Positions 51,610 through 61,737 of a stretch of DNA of 64,000 nt are shown in pieces; the stretch's first letter is position 1, and every line of letters starts with the position of its first letter. The translations under genes and the position numbers were made by a program. The notes under the pieces were generated by a model, which saw only the letters and a program-made list of their open reading frames with translations, was not told the origin of the DNA and made no database searches. The stretch lies in NCBI RefSeq assembly GCF_026672275.1, contig NZ_JANQCD010000001.1, positions 1 through 64,000 of the forward strand. The letters run 5' to 3'. The DNA is from Marinifilum sp. D737. Lineage in GTDB: Bacteria; Bacteroidota; Bacteroidia; Bacteroidales; Marinifilaceae.

Positions 51610-54114
51610 TTAGAAAGTGATTTGTAGCATAGCTCGAATCCCAAAATCTTCAAAATCCTGGTAAGGGTTATCATCCAAGTGAGTTAATCGCCACATTGCA
51701 TCAATTCTGATGAACTTGAAAATGTTCTCGATTCCTACACTTGCCTCGAAATATGGTTTACTAACATCTGATAATCCTTGAGGAAATTGCATGTATGCTT
51801 CTGTGTTAGCCAAAGATCCATTGTTTTTATCGCTTAGTTTACCAATTAATCCTTTCCCTGAAACTACAGTTCTCCATTTTAGTTTTCTAAATAATGGAAT
51901 TCGATTTAATATCAATCCATTAAAATGATGCTCTACAAATAAACTTGCATATTGGTCACTGGCAAATTCATAGTAGTTCATCATATTAAATGCATACGGA
52001 TCGAAAGCATAAGTTTCGTTTCCTTCGTGCAAGTGCAATAAAGGGTAAGGAACTTTACCAAAAAGTTTACCACCTGAGGCCAAAAAGTACAAGTTTCCAA
52101 GAGGCGGAAGTTCAAATGTATGTTCAACACTTAGGTCAATTTTCTGATAATCGTAATTTGAACCAAGTACATTTTTCATTCCCATAGTTAAATATAAATT
52201 CACAATAGGAACAGGTCCGCCTAAATGAACGCGTTCAAATTCTCCCATGACAACTTTTTCGTTTTTTGTCCAGCGCGTTCTTAATTCCAATTCAGAAGCG
52301 GTGATTCTTGATATTGGATTTCCGAAGCGATCCTCAAAAGGAACGAATTCGGTTGGCTTAATATCTCGATATCTAAACTTCAACGTATTTGAAAACCCTT
52401 GAAACCATTCTTTTTCGTAATGGGTTTCAAATTGGTTTAGCATGGTAAGTTTATTGTTCGGGTTTCTCTTTAACAGCGAAGCCAAAATATTTCCTTCGGT
52501 AAAAGCGTTTGGACTTTTACCCAATTGATGGATATCGTGTTTGTACTGCATCCCAAATGTTTCCCGGGGCAGTTTGTTAATCATGTACAGAAATCCAAGA
52601 CCATATTTAAATTTTTCATCTTTGGTACCGTAAGCCACATGTCCATTTAGCATGATTTTAGTACTGAAATCATTTGAGGTTCTTCCTCCAAACATGAATC
52701 GGTTACCTTCAATTTCGTTGAAACTATATAGTTTATAATATGGACCATATTCGAATTTTCCATGAATGTAATACCCTGTTATGAATGTCGTAACAACATC
52801 AACAATGTTTTTATATAGAGGCACATTTTGTATGGAATCAACCATTGCATAGATACCAGATTCTCTCTCTGATAACTTATATGGACGAGCATCGTTCCAA
52901 TATTCCCGGGGTTGTGATAATGCATCTTCGTTTACGATAACATTATTGTCTAGTTTTATAATCTCTTCTTTTAGGGGAATATTAACCTTTACATTTTTAT
53001 ACGATACCGTTTTTCTACCAAAGAAACCCATTTGTTTGGTTGAGTCTCTTTCGGTAAGCATGAAATCCACAAACAGGTTTTGCTTTTTAAGAAACCAGGT
53101 TGAATCGTTTAATTTTTGAAATTCGTTATTGCTTACCAAATCTTTAACCCAGTTTAGGTTTACATCTTTAGCAATACGCATTTGCATATTTTGAATGGCA
53201 AAAGTCGTGTCGGCAACCCAAAAATCTCCCACAAAAGTTGGTTCTTGTTTCCTTTTAGGTTTAAAAGACATGTGATAGCACCAATTGCCATCGCGGTATG
53301 CACTATCTGTAAGGTAATACCTGTAGTATCTTAAACCTCCATCGGCAATTGGACTTACGAATCCCATATCGAACAGGTCGATGAAATTGTCGTAAACATT
53401 TACATTTTGATGAAGTTGCCCGGTGAATTGAGCCAAACTGGCATTGTCTTGAATTCCCGACATTTGTGATGCCTTTATTATTTCTCGTTCAACTCTAGGT
53501 TTATCCTGGTAATAATAATCAGACAAAGATTCTGTAATAAAGATTGGCAAATAAGGTTTACCGGTAATCACGGAGGTGTCCATGTAATCGAAAACAAATT
53601 GGAACTGACGCATGATTTTTTTATCCTTAAAATCATCTTTAATATTATTCAGATCCATTTCCATCTTTGTATATGTTTCTGCCTGAAAAGACTTGAAACG
53701 AGATGGATTATTTTTCTTTTTGTTTTTTATGATTTTGCGCAAAAGTACATGAGCGGGATTCTCACCAGGTACAACTACAACTTCCTGAAGATCGAATGTT
53801 TCTGGTTCTAATTCTACATTTAAAGTTTGAAATTTGGCTTTTTGAACTACAAATGTTCTTTCTTTATAACCAACAAATGATATGTAAATCGAATCTCCCG
53901 GAGTTCTGGTTTCCAGAAAATAATTTCCATCAAAATCAGTAGTTGTTCCAATTGTTGTTCCTTTATACGCAATGTTTACAAAAGGTAATGCTTGTTTTGT
54001 CTTAGAGTCAACAACTTTTCCTCTTACTTTAGTAGATTGCCCTAAGGTGTTTAAACTTAGCAAAGTAAATGTAAGAACGCTTAAAAAGAAAAATCCTTTT
54101 TTTAGTATCTGCAT
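51610..54114 (-). CDS. Outer-membrane DUF5686/carboxypeptidase-regulatory-like protein
   Basis: 834 residues with a signal peptide, then a carboxypeptidase-D-regulatory-like (CarboxypepD_reg) domain at about 28-110 (VRGKVVDSKTKQALPFVNIAYKGTTIGTTTDFDGNYFL). The rest matches the DUF5686 family of Bacteroidota, a predicted beta-barrel with terminal aromatic (RAMLQITF). Its function is unknown; it is likely in the outer membrane. It lies between tatC and lptB, an envelope-related setting. Confidence 0.85.
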   Translation of the reverse strand: MQILKKGFFFLSVLTFTLLSLNTLGQSTKVRGKVVDSKTKQALPFVNIAYKGTTIGTTTDFDGNYFLETRTPGDSIYISFVGYKERTFVVQKAKFQTLNVELEPETFDLQEVVVVPGENPAHVLLRKIIKNKKKNNPSRFKSFQAETYTKMEMDLNNIKDDFKDKKIMRQFQFVFDYMDTSVITGKPYLPIFITESLSDYYYQDKPRVEREIIKASQMSGIQDNASLAQFTGQLHQNVNVYDNFIDLFDMGFVSPIADGGLRYYRYYLTDSAYRDGNWCYHMSFKPKRKQEPTFVGDFWVADTTFAIQNMQMRIAKDVNLNWVKDLVSNNEFQKLNDSTWFLKKQNLFVDFMLTERDSTKQMGFFGRKTVSYKNVKVNIPLKEEIIKLDNNVIVNEDALSQPREYWNDARPYKLSERESGIYAMVDSIQNVPLYKNIVDVVTTFITGYYIHGKFEYGPYYKLYSFNEIEGNRFMFGGRTSNDFSTKIMLNGHVAYGTKDEKFKYGLGFLYMINKLPRETFGMQYKHDIHQLGKSPNAFTEGNILASLLKRNPNNKLTMLNQFETHYEKEWFQGFSNTLKFRYRDIKPTEFVPFEDRFGNPISRITASELELRTRWTKNEKVVMGEFERVHLGGPVPIVNLYLTMGMKNVLGSNYDYQKIDLSVEHTFELPPLGNLYFLASGGKLFGKVPYPLLHLHEGNETYAFDPYAFNMMNYYEFASDQYASLFVEHHFNGLILNRIPLFRKLKWRTVVSGKGLIGKLSDKNNGSLANTEAYMQFPQGLSDVSKPYFEASVGIENIFKFIRIDAMWRLTHLDDNPYQDFEDFGIRAMLQITF

Positions 54115-54189
54115 CTTAATAAATAAATAATGCCTGAGATATTAATTTCAAGCTTTAATAATGTTTATTACAATTAGCTGGCAATAATT

Positions 54190-55020
54190 TTAATCTAAAT
54201 CGAATTCAGCTTGTTGTTTTTTCTGAATTCGTTTTGAGATTTTAATACCAATTTCATAAAGTAACATTAGCGGCAAACAAACCAATACCTGGCTAAAGAT
54301 ATCGGGAGGAGTGATAATGGCTGATAAAATCAGGATTAACACCACAGAATGCTTTCTGTACTTTTTTAGAAAATCAGGAGTTACCAAACCAATTTTGCTT
54401 AAAAAGAAAATAAGAACTGGTAGCTCGAAAATAACGCCACTTGCCAAAACAATTGAAGTTATTGATGAGATGTAGGATTTTAGGTTTATTTGGTTCATTA
54501 CTTGATCACTAACGCTGTAAGATCCCAAGAAGTGAACAGATAGTGGGGTAATTAGGTAATAGCCGAAAAGCACACCTAGAGCAAACAAAAAACTGGTGTA
54601 AAATATTGATCCTCTTGCATGTTTCTTTTCGTTAGAATAAAGAGCTGGTTTTATAAAGCACCAAAACTCGTAAAATATATATGGAAAGCTTGCAATGATA
54701 CCAGCCACCAATGATACACTGATGTGGGTCGCAAATTGACCTGCCATATTAATATTAATTACCTGAAATGGTGCTGTGTTTATTTTTAAAGCTTCAACTC
54801 CCGTAAATTCTGCTACTCTGGCAAACATTCTGTTTGTGAAGAAATCAGGATTTTTAGGAGCCAAAATCAAATAATCAAAAATGAAATCGTAAAATATAAA
54901 AGCAGCAACGGCAAAAACAAGTACCGCTATTACAGAACGCATTAGGTGCCATCTTAAAACTTCAAGATGTTCTAGAAAGCTCATTTGGTTGTCTTCTTGC
55001 TGTTGTTCTTTTTCTGACAT
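54190..55020 (-). CDS. tatC: Twin-arginine translocase subunit TatC
   Basis: 276 residues with six hydrophobic helices. The cytoplasmic N-terminus MSFLEHLEVLRWHLMRSVIAV is the conserved FLEHLEELR-type signature for Tat signal recognition, and YEFWCFIKPALYSNEKK is also conserved. It forms the receptor for twin-arginine precursors such as NapA, NapG and the iron-sulfur lipoprotein in this window. No tatA/tatB is encoded nearby. It follows kdsD by 27 bases on the same strand. Confidence 0.97.
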   Translation of the reverse strand: MSEKEQQQEDNQMSFLEHLEVLRWHLMRSVIAVLVFAVAAFIFYDFIFDYLILAPKNPDFFTNRMFARVAEFTGVEALKINTAPFQVININMAGQFATHISVSLVAGIIASFPYIFYEFWCFIKPALYSNEKKHARGSIFYTSFLFALGVLFGYYLITPLSVHFLGSYSVSDQVMNQINLKSYISSITSIVLASGVIFELPVLIFFLSKIGLVTPDFLKKYRKHSVVLILILSAIITPPDIFSQVLVCLPLMLLYEIGIKISKRIQKKQQAEFDLD

Positions 55021-55047
55021 AGTTAATTATTTTGCGAAGCTAAGATA

Positions 55048-56058
55048 TTAAACAATTCCTTCTTTTAAAATATCGTGCAGGTGAACCATGCCAATATATT
55101 TTCCTTCATCAACAACAGCAAGACCTGTAATGTTGTTTTTTTCCATGATTTGGAATGCATTAATGGCTAAAACATCAGAGCTGGTTATTTTTGGAGTTGG
55201 TGTCATAATATCTTTTGCTGTAAGTTGACTTACATCTTCATTTCTTTCCAACATTCTACGAAGGTCACCATCAGTAATGATTCCTAATAGTTCATCTTTT
55301 TCGTTTACAACAGCTGTAGATCCCATTCGTTTTGAAGAAATTTCAAGAATAATTGGTCTTATTTTTTCATCGATGACAACTTTGGGTGGATTTTCTTTAG
55401 AAACCAAATCACTTACACGCAAGTACAATTTTTTACCCAAGGCACCACCTGGATGGTATTTAGCAAAATCACGATCGGTAAACTGACGACATTCAAGCAA
55501 AGCTACGGCTAGTGCATCACCCATAACTAATTGAGCTGTGGTAGAGTTGGTAGGAGCTAAGTTGTTTGGACAAGCTTCTTTTTCCACTTTGGCTTTAAGT
55601 ACATAATCGGAGTTTAATGCAAGAAATGAATCAAGTCCAGACACCATTGCAACTAAGGTATTTCCCATATTTTTGATAAGTGGCACCAAAACTTTGATTT
55701 CTGGAGTATTTCCACTTTTCGAAATACAGATTACCGTGTCATTTGGACGAATCATTCCTAAATCTCCATGAATTGCATCTGCAGCATGCATGAAAAGGGC
55801 AGGAGTTCCTGTAGAATTAAGAGTTGCAACAATTTTATTAGCGATGTTGGCACTTTTGCCAATTCCTGTAATTACTACTCTTCCGTTGCTTTCTAGAATT
55901 AACTCAACGGTTTTAACAAAATCTCCATCAATGTAATTTTTTAATTGATAAATGGAATTTGCTTCCTCTTCGATTGTTTGGATTGCAATATTTTTAATAT
56001 CCTCTGATGACTTCACAGTTTCTTGATTTTTGGTTTGTACAAAGCTAAATAAACTCAT
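55048..56058 (-). CDS. kdsD: Arabinose-5-phosphate isomerase KdsD/KpsF
   Basis: 336 residues. An N-terminal SIS sugar-isomerase domain (about 45-180) with GRVVITGIGKSANIANKIVATLNSTGTPALFMHAADAIHGDLGMI is followed by two CBS domains (about 215-330). It interconverts ribulose-5-phosphate and arabinose-5-phosphate, the first step in Kdo synthesis for LPS. Together with lptB and lpxH it shows LPS biogenesis in the organism. It is divergent from recQ. Confidence 0.95.
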   Translation of the reverse strand: MSLFSFVQTKNQETVKSSEDIKNIAIQTIEEEANSIYQLKNYIDGDFVKTVELILESNGRVVITGIGKSANIANKIVATLNSTGTPALFMHAADAIHGDLGMIRPNDTVICISKSGNTPEIKVLVPLIKNMGNTLVAMVSGLDSFLALNSDYVLKAKVEKEACPNNLAPTNSTTAQLVMGDALAVALLECRQFTDRDFAKYHPGGALGKKLYLRVSDLVSKENPPKVVIDEKIRPIILEISSKRMGSTAVVNEKDELLGIITDGDLRRMLERNEDVSQLTAKDIMTPTPKITSSDVLAINAFQIMEKNNITGLAVVDEGKYIGMVHLHDILKEGIV

Positions 56059-56277
56059 TTGTTTTGATTTATCTTATGCAGTTAAAATCTGTTAAAAGCT
56101 AAAATCGTTTTGAATTGTACGAGTGTTTATCTAAATTTAAAATACAAAAGTATCTAATTTTTGTAATTCGGGGATTGAAGATGGAGTAAAATTCATCTCG
56201 TAAAAATTTTTGGTCACTAACTAAAATATTAATTTAGCGGGCCGCATAGCAAAATAGTAAGCATATCTAATTAAAGC

Positions 56278-58455
56278 ATGGGAAAAAACTTTGAATTATC
56301 ATCTAATTTAAAGAAGTATTTTGGATTTGAGCACTTCAAGGGGAATCAAGAGCCAGTTATTCAAAATATATTAGACGGTAGAGATACCTTCGTGTTGATG
56401 CCAACAGGAGGAGGGAAATCACTTTGTTATCAATTGCCTTCATTAATGTTAGGAGGTACTGCAATCGTTATATCCCCACTTATTGCACTGATGAAAAATC
56501 AGGTTGATGCAATGAGAAATTTTGGAGAAGATGATGGAATTGCACATTTTTTGAATTCATCATTATCAAAATCTGCAACTTTAAAAGTTAAAGAGGATGT
56601 AATCGAAGGACGTACTAAATTGTTGTATGTCGCACCGGAATCATTGACAAAGGAGAGTAATATTGAATTTTTAAAGCAGGTTAAGATTTCATTTTATGCA
56701 GTGGATGAAGCCCATTGTATTTCGGAATGGGGCCATGATTTTCGTCCAGAGTACAGAAAAATCAGACCTATAGTTCAGGAAATTGGTAATGCCCCAATTA
56801 TTGCATTAACAGCAACTGCTACACCTAAAGTTCAGCATGATATTCAGAAAAACCTTGGGATGTTGGATGCAAAGGTCTTTAAATCTTCATTTAATAGACC
56901 AAACCTCTATTATGAGGTGTTGCCTAAAGTAAATGCAACCAAGGAGATTATCAAGTTTATTAAAGGTAATACTGGTAAATCAGGAATTATATACTGCTTA
57001 AGCAGAAAGAAAGTTGAAGAGTTGGCTGAAACACTTCAAGTAAATGGCATTAAAGCTGTGCCTTACCATGCAGGTATGGATTCCTCAACCAGGTCGGGAA
57101 ATCAGGATAAATTCTTGATGGAAGATGTAGATGTTGTGGTTGCTACTATTGCGTTTGGGATGGGTATTGATAAACCAGATGTGCGTTTTGTAATTCATTA
57201 CGATATTCCAAAAAGTTTGGAAGGTTATTATCAGGAAACAGGTAGGGCTGGTCGTGATGGAGGCGAGGGACGTTGCTTGACTTTTTATAGCTACAAGGAC
57301 ATACAAAAACTTGAAAAATTTATGCAGGGTAAGCCTGTGGCTGAGCAAGAAATTGGCAAGCAACTTTTAATGGAAACTGTTTCTTATGCAGAATCTGCTG
57401 TTTGTAGAAGAACAGTTCTGTTGCATTACTTTGGAGAAAAGCATACTGCTGAAAGTTGTGGTAATTGTGACAATTGCTTACATCCGAAAAAGGAATTTCA
57501 AGGTGAAGAATATGTGGTTAAAGCTTTAAATCTGGTTAAAGATGTAAAGGAAAGATTTAAAGTGGATCATCTGGTTAATATTTTAATAGGTTCTCAAAAT
57601 TCTGCAATAAAATCGTATAAGCACGATCAACTTGCGTTGTATGGAGATGGAGATGATAAAGATCAGCACTTTTGGAATATGGTGTATCGTCGTGCACTAA
57701 TCAATTCATTTATTGAAAAAGACATTGAGCAATATGGTGTAATTAAAATTCGCCCTGAAGGACATGCGTTTTTAGAAAAACCATATCCGTTTATGTTGAC
57801 TGATGATCATGATTTTGAAGGAGTAGATGCAGAAGCTCCAAAAAGTGGAGGAACCGCAGCAATGGATGAAGCTTTGTTGTCGATGTTGAAGGATCTTCGT
57901 AAGAAAGTTGCCAAGCAGAAAGATGTACCTCCTTATGTGGTTTTCCAGGATCCTTCATTGGAAGAAATGGCTATTCATTATCCTACAAATATAGAGGAGT
58001 TATCGCATATTCAAGGTGTTGGGGCTGGTAAGGCCAAGCGTTTTGGTAAAGACTTTGTAGCACTGATTTCGAAACATGTAGAGGAAAATGATATTGAAAG
58101 ACCTCAAGATATGGTTGTTCGTTCGGTAGCTGATAAGTCCAAATTTAAGGTTTATATTATCCAGAGTATTGATAGAAAATTAGATTTAGAGGATATTGCC
58201 GAAGCAAAGGGAATGGAATATGAAGATTTGCTGAAAGAGATGGAGGCAATAGTATATTCTGGGACCAAACTAAATTTGGATTATTACGTTGACGAAGTTA
58301 TTGATGAAGATAAGCAGGAAGAAATTCTGGATTATTTTTACGAAGCTGAAACAGATAATATTGAGGATGCTCTTGATGAATTGGGAGAAGAAGATTATTC
58401 AGAGGAGGATATTCGTTTGATGCGAATTCTGTTTCATTCAGAAAATGGATTATAG
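56278..58455 (+). CDS. recQ: ATP-dependent DNA helicase RecQ
   Basis: 725 residues. Superfamily 2 helicase motifs are LMPTGGGKSLCYQLP (Walker A), DEAHCISEWGHDFRPEY and the arginine-finger QETGRAGRDG. The RQC zinc site is formed by cysteines in CRRTVLLHYFGEKHTAESCGNCDNC (about 383-407), followed by a winged-helix region and an HRDC domain (about 530-600). The C-terminal acidic extension is longer than in E. coli RecQ (609). It unwinds recombination intermediates. Confidence 0.97.
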   Translation: MGKNFELSSNLKKYFGFEHFKGNQEPVIQNILDGRDTFVLMPTGGGKSLCYQLPSLMLGGTAIVISPLIALMKNQVDAMRNFGEDDGIAHFLNSSLSKSATLKVKEDVIEGRTKLLYVAPESLTKESNIEFLKQVKISFYAVDEAHCISEWGHDFRPEYRKIRPIVQEIGNAPIIALTATATPKVQHDIQKNLGMLDAKVFKSSFNRPNLYYEVLPKVNATKEIIKFIKGNTGKSGIIYCLSRKKVEELAETLQVNGIKAVPYHAGMDSSTRSGNQDKFLMEDVDVVVATIAFGMGIDKPDVRFVIHYDIPKSLEGYYQETGRAGRDGGEGRCLTFYSYKDIQKLEKFMQGKPVAEQEIGKQLLMETVSYAESAVCRRTVLLHYFGEKHTAESCGNCDNCLHPKKEFQGEEYVVKALNLVKDVKERFKVDHLVNILIGSQNSAIKSYKHDQLALYGDGDDKDQHFWNMVYRRALINSFIEKDIEQYGVIKIRPEGHAFLEKPYPFMLTDDHDFEGVDAEAPKSGGTAAMDEALLSMLKDLRKKVAKQKDVPPYVVFQDPSLEEMAIHYPTNIEELSHIQGVGAGKAKRFGKDFVALISKHVEENDIERPQDMVVRSVADKSKFKVYIIQSIDRKLDLEDIAEAKGMEYEDLLKEMEAIVYSGTKLNLDYYVDEVIDEDKQEEILDYFYEAETDNIEDALDELGEEDYSEEDIRLMRILFHSENGL

Positions 58456-58475
58456 AATTTATATTTATATAAAAG

Positions 58476-58504
58476 AAAAGGCTGCAAATTGCAGCCTTTT
58501 TTTT
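58476..58504. terminator. Terminator between recQ and the converging acetyltransferase-like gene
   Basis: AAAAGGCTGC and GCAGCCTTTT around an AAATT loop, followed by TTTTTT; the stem works chiefly rightward for recQ. Confidence 0.9.
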
Positions 58505-59681
58505 ATTTTATAATTTCTGATCGTTTAAATTCTTTCTTTTCATCGAATAATTTACGATAAGTGTGATGAGTTTTGTATACTTCAGCACCAATGTGTTTCA
58601 TTAAATGGCTCATTCTAGGATTAAAATCACCAATCCAATTCATTTCTAAAGTTCGAAACGGGAATTTTTTATCCAAGCCCGATTTTGAGAATTCATAAAT
58701 CATAGCTGCTTCGATACCTCTTTTTTGAAACTCGGGTACCACGCCGAAAATTAAGCCAATTGCATTTTTGTTTCTTTGGAAGTATTTATAGTAAAGAAAT
58801 CTCAATTTTCCATAAAATGTAATTTTACCATTGATGTGTTGCAGGTATTCATTCAAATCCTGAATCATGATAAAAAATCCAATTGGCTGATCTTTGTAAT
58901 AGGCAAACCACATGAGTTTTTCATGAATGATTGGCTTAAGATTATCAAAAAGCGTTTGGGTTTGATGTTCCGTAATGCCTTCAATTCCCGGAATTTCCTT
59001 AACCCAAGCTTCATTGTAAATATGCACAAAATCCTTAATAAAACCTTGGGTTTTTGATTTGGAAAAATGCTCAACTCTGTAATCAGGATTTTTACTAAGT
59101 CTATCAGCTTTCCATTTAATGATATCGCTTAAGCTATCTGGCGAGAAAATTGTTTTATAGGTAAATTGTTTAAAGTAAACCTGAAATCCATACTCTTCAA
59201 AAAACTCTTTATAGTAGGATTTATGATATGGCATATTGTAAACAGGCCTGTGTTCTCCTTCAACCTGCAAGCCCCACCATTGATGTCTTTCTCCAAAATT
59301 TATTGGGCCATCCATGGCTTCGATATTTCTCTCCTGTAGCCATTTTTTACAATGATCGAAAAGAGCAAAAGCGGCATCTTTGTTTTCAATACATTCGAAA
59401 AAGCCCATTCCACCGGTTGACTGATCATTCAAATCTTTTGATTTGTGATCAATAAATGCAGCAACTCGTCCAATGGTTTCATCAGAGTTATTTGTCATGA
59501 TCCAACGGCAACATTCTCCATGTTGAAACATTTTATTTTCCTTGGGATCGAATGTATTGTTGATTTCAAAATCGAGTGGCCTAACCCAATTCTTTTCGTT
59601 TCGATACAATCGAACAGGTAATTCTAGAAATTCTTTTTTTGTAATGTCATCATTTACCTCTATGATCGTATATGTTCCCAT
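58503..59681 (-). CDS. GNAT-like acetyltransferase domain protein
   Basis: 392 residues. An N-terminal part (about 1-190) with CRWIMTNNSDETIGRVAAFIDHKS resembles one GNAT-like fold. The C-terminal half has GVVPEFQKRGIEAAMIYEFSKSGL, which resembles the acyl-CoA-binding region Q/RxxGxG/A of GNAT enzymes. This family (YghO-like, found widely in Bacteroidota) has no firmly known substrate. The start lies one base after the stop of the flippase-like gene, so they are one operon. Confidence 0.75.
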   Translation of the reverse strand: MGTYTIIEVNDDITKKEFLELPVRLYRNEKNWVRPLDFEINNTFDPKENKMFQHGECCRWIMTNNSDETIGRVAAFIDHKSKDLNDQSTGGMGFFECIENKDAAFALFDHCKKWLQERNIEAMDGPINFGERHQWWGLQVEGEHRPVYNMPYHKSYYKEFFEEYGFQVYFKQFTYKTIFSPDSLSDIIKWKADRLSKNPDYRVEHFSKSKTQGFIKDFVHIYNEAWVKEIPGIEGITEHQTQTLFDNLKPIIHEKLMWFAYYKDQPIGFFIMIQDLNEYLQHINGKITFYGKLRFLYYKYFQRNKNAIGLIFGVVPEFQKRGIEAAMIYEFSKSGLDKKFPFRTLEMNWIGDFNPRMSHLMKHIGAEVYKTHHTYRKLFDEKKEFKRSEIIK

Positions 59682-59682
59682 A

Positions 59683-60747
59683 TTAGGCTTTTGCTTTGTT
59701 GTTAATTAATTCTTTACGGTTGGCAAAAGGTAGAGCTATTACTGATAATGCTCCTACTATAATTATCATGGCAGTTTGTGCTCCGTGAACCACCAAAGCA
59801 AAACTTCTGGACATGCTTTCGATGTTGTTAACACCTGGAAGATATACCAATAATGTACCAATTACCATGAAATGCCATGCACCAATTCCACCTTGTACAG
59901 GTGCTACCATTCCAAAAGCACTCATTACGAATACAGTTAATCCGGCAAGTGCAGGTAGGTTGGAGGTGAAACCAAAACTAAAGAAACAAATGTAGGTCAT
60001 TAGGTAATACATCACCCAAATGAATACAGTGTGTAGAATAAATGGCCATTTGTTTTCTATTTTTTTAATGGTTCTAAAACCATCCATAAAGTTTTGAAGT
60101 GTTTGGTCAATTTTTTTGAAAAACCCAGTATGTCTAAATTTCTTTCTTAGTAACCAAATTACTAGGGTAATTGCAATTAATGTGTACAAGGTATAAGCAG
60201 AGGCAAATACATTCGACAGTTTTTCACTTACTTCGGGGTTGTTAACGAAGAAGTTGGCAATTACAGAAAATTGAGTAGATAAGGCAATTAATAAGAATAC
60301 GATAAGCATGATGATATCAAGAACTCTTTCTAGTACAACGGTTCCTACCAATTGTGAAAATGAAATTTTCTCATACTTGCTAATGATTCCACATCTGGAA
60401 ATTTCTCCCATTCTAGGTAAAGCTAGGTTGGCGAAATAGCCTACCATTACTGCCAGGAATGTATTTACAGTTCTAGGTTTTTTACCTAATGACTCAATTA
60501 ATAGATTCCATCTTATGGTTCTGCTTATATGACTTAGTAAGCCAAAAAACAGAGAAAGAAGAATCCAGTAGTAATTTACATCGTTTTTTATCGTATGTAA
60601 TAATTCCGATGGGTTTTGATCCCTGTAAGTGACCCAAAATAAAGATGCACCTATTGAAAAGAAGATTAAAAATTTAAGAGTATTTGCGAGCTTTTTCTTC
60701 AATTTTGATATTTTTAATGTTAGAATTTTTACAGAAAAAACTAACAA
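59683..60747 (-). CDS. Lysylphosphatidylglycerol synthase TM-domain/flippase-like membrane protein
   Basis: 354 residues with about nine hydrophobic helices and the LPG_synthase_TM signatures RTIRWNLLIESLGKK, GYFANLALPRMGEISRCGIISKYE and PVQGGIGAWHFMVIGTLL. Members are proposed lipid-linked flippases or the membrane half of MprF; here there is no aminoacyl-transferase domain. The N-terminal basic start before the first helix is unusual but the only Met available in frame. It is followed directly by the acetyltransferase-like gene. Confidence 0.82.
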   Translation of the reverse strand: MLVFSVKILTLKISKLKKKLANTLKFLIFFSIGASLFWVTYRDQNPSELLHTIKNDVNYYWILLSLFFGLLSHISRTIRWNLLIESLGKKPRTVNTFLAVMVGYFANLALPRMGEISRCGIISKYEKISFSQLVGTVVLERVLDIIMLIVFLLIALSTQFSVIANFFVNNPEVSEKLSNVFASAYTLYTLIAITLVIWLLRKKFRHTGFFKKIDQTLQNFMDGFRTIKKIENKWPFILHTVFIWVMYYLMTYICFFSFGFTSNLPALAGLTVFVMSAFGMVAPVQGGIGAWHFMVIGTLLVYLPGVNNIESMSRSFALVVHGAQTAMIIIVGALSVIALPFANRKELINNKAKA

Positions 60748-60921
60748 TGATTAATTTTTCGGCACGAATACCAACTTATTCGGTATTAAGTCCTAATTTT
60801 GCCGAGCATTAAATGTAAGCTACAAAAATAAGTAAATGTTTGAAATCTCCTTTGAAAAGCTATCGTTTTTAACTTTCGTTAATCACAAATGCATGTTTAA
60901 AAGAGAATAAAAAGGATAGGT

Positions 60922-61713
60922 ATGGGATACGTTAGGGCGAAGAAAAATCTAGGTCAACACTTTTTAAAAGACCTCAATATTGCAAAAAAAATTGTGGAAG
61001 GTTTAAAGGCTGACAAAGTTTCTAAGGTATTGGAAATTGGCCCGGGGATGGGTGTTTTGACACAATATTTATTGCAAAAGGATGCATTCGAAACGCACGT
61101 AGTAGAGATTGATACCGAATCAGTAGCTTATTTAAAAGAAAACTATCCAAATTTATCTGATCGCATTATTGGGGAGGATTTTTTAAAATATGATTTGTCA
61201 AAGATTTTTAATGAATCTTTTGCCGTAATCGGAAACTTCCCATACAATATATCATCGCAAATATTTTTTAAAATTCTTGAGCATCGCGATCAAGTTCCGG
61301 AAGTTGTTGGAATGATTCAAAAAGAAGTTGCCGAACGTATGAGTGCAGTGCCAGGAAATAAAACTTACGGGATATTGAGTGTTTTAATGCAAGCATTCTA
61401 CGATATTGAGTATTTATTTACTGTAAGTGAAAAAGTATTCGATCCACCTCCAAAGGTAAAATCTGCTGTTATCAGAATGACAAGAAATACAACCTCTGAT
61501 TTGGAGTGTGATGAAAAATTATTCTTTCGAGTCGTGAAGACGGGGTTCAATCAACGCCGTAAAACTTTACGAAACTCCTTAAAGTCGATATTGGGAGAAT
61601 ACAAGCTGGAAGATGATCTGATGGCAAAAAGACCAGAGCAACTAAGCATTGAGCAGTTTGTGTATTTAACCAATAGAATTCAGGAGTTACTGAATATGCA
61701 GTTAAGAGAATAA
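60922..61713 (+). CDS. rsmA: 16S rRNA (adenine1518/1519-N6)-dimethyltransferase RsmA
   Basis: 263 residues with the SAM-binding motif [16 protein letters not shown] near residue 38 and the catalytic [10 protein letters not shown] motif (N-F-P-Y; E. coli has NLPY). It starts with [13 protein letters not shown], typical of KsgA/RsmA. It dimethylates two adjacent adenines in helix 45 of 16S rRNA. It precedes mgtE by 24 bases, so they are probably co-transcribed. Confidence 0.97.
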   Translation: MGYVRAKKNLGQHFLKDLNIAKKIVEGLKADKVSKVLEIGPGMGVLTQYLLQKDAFETHVVEIDTESVAYLKENYPNLSDRIIGEDFLKYDLSKIFNESFAVIGNFPYNISSQIFFKILEHRDQVPEVVGMIQKEVAERMSAVPGNKTYGILSVLMQAFYDIEYLFTVSEKVFDPPPKVKSAVIRMTRNTTSDLECDEKLFFRVVKTGFNQRRKTLRNSLKSILGEYKLEDDLMAKRPEQLSIEQFVYLTNRIQELLNMQLRE

Positions 61714-61737
61714 AAATTACACCTAAAATTTATTGTT

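Noticed and set aside
61714-61737. Mg2+ riboswitch before mgtE
   Set aside because: Only 24 bases separate it from rsmA, leaving no room.
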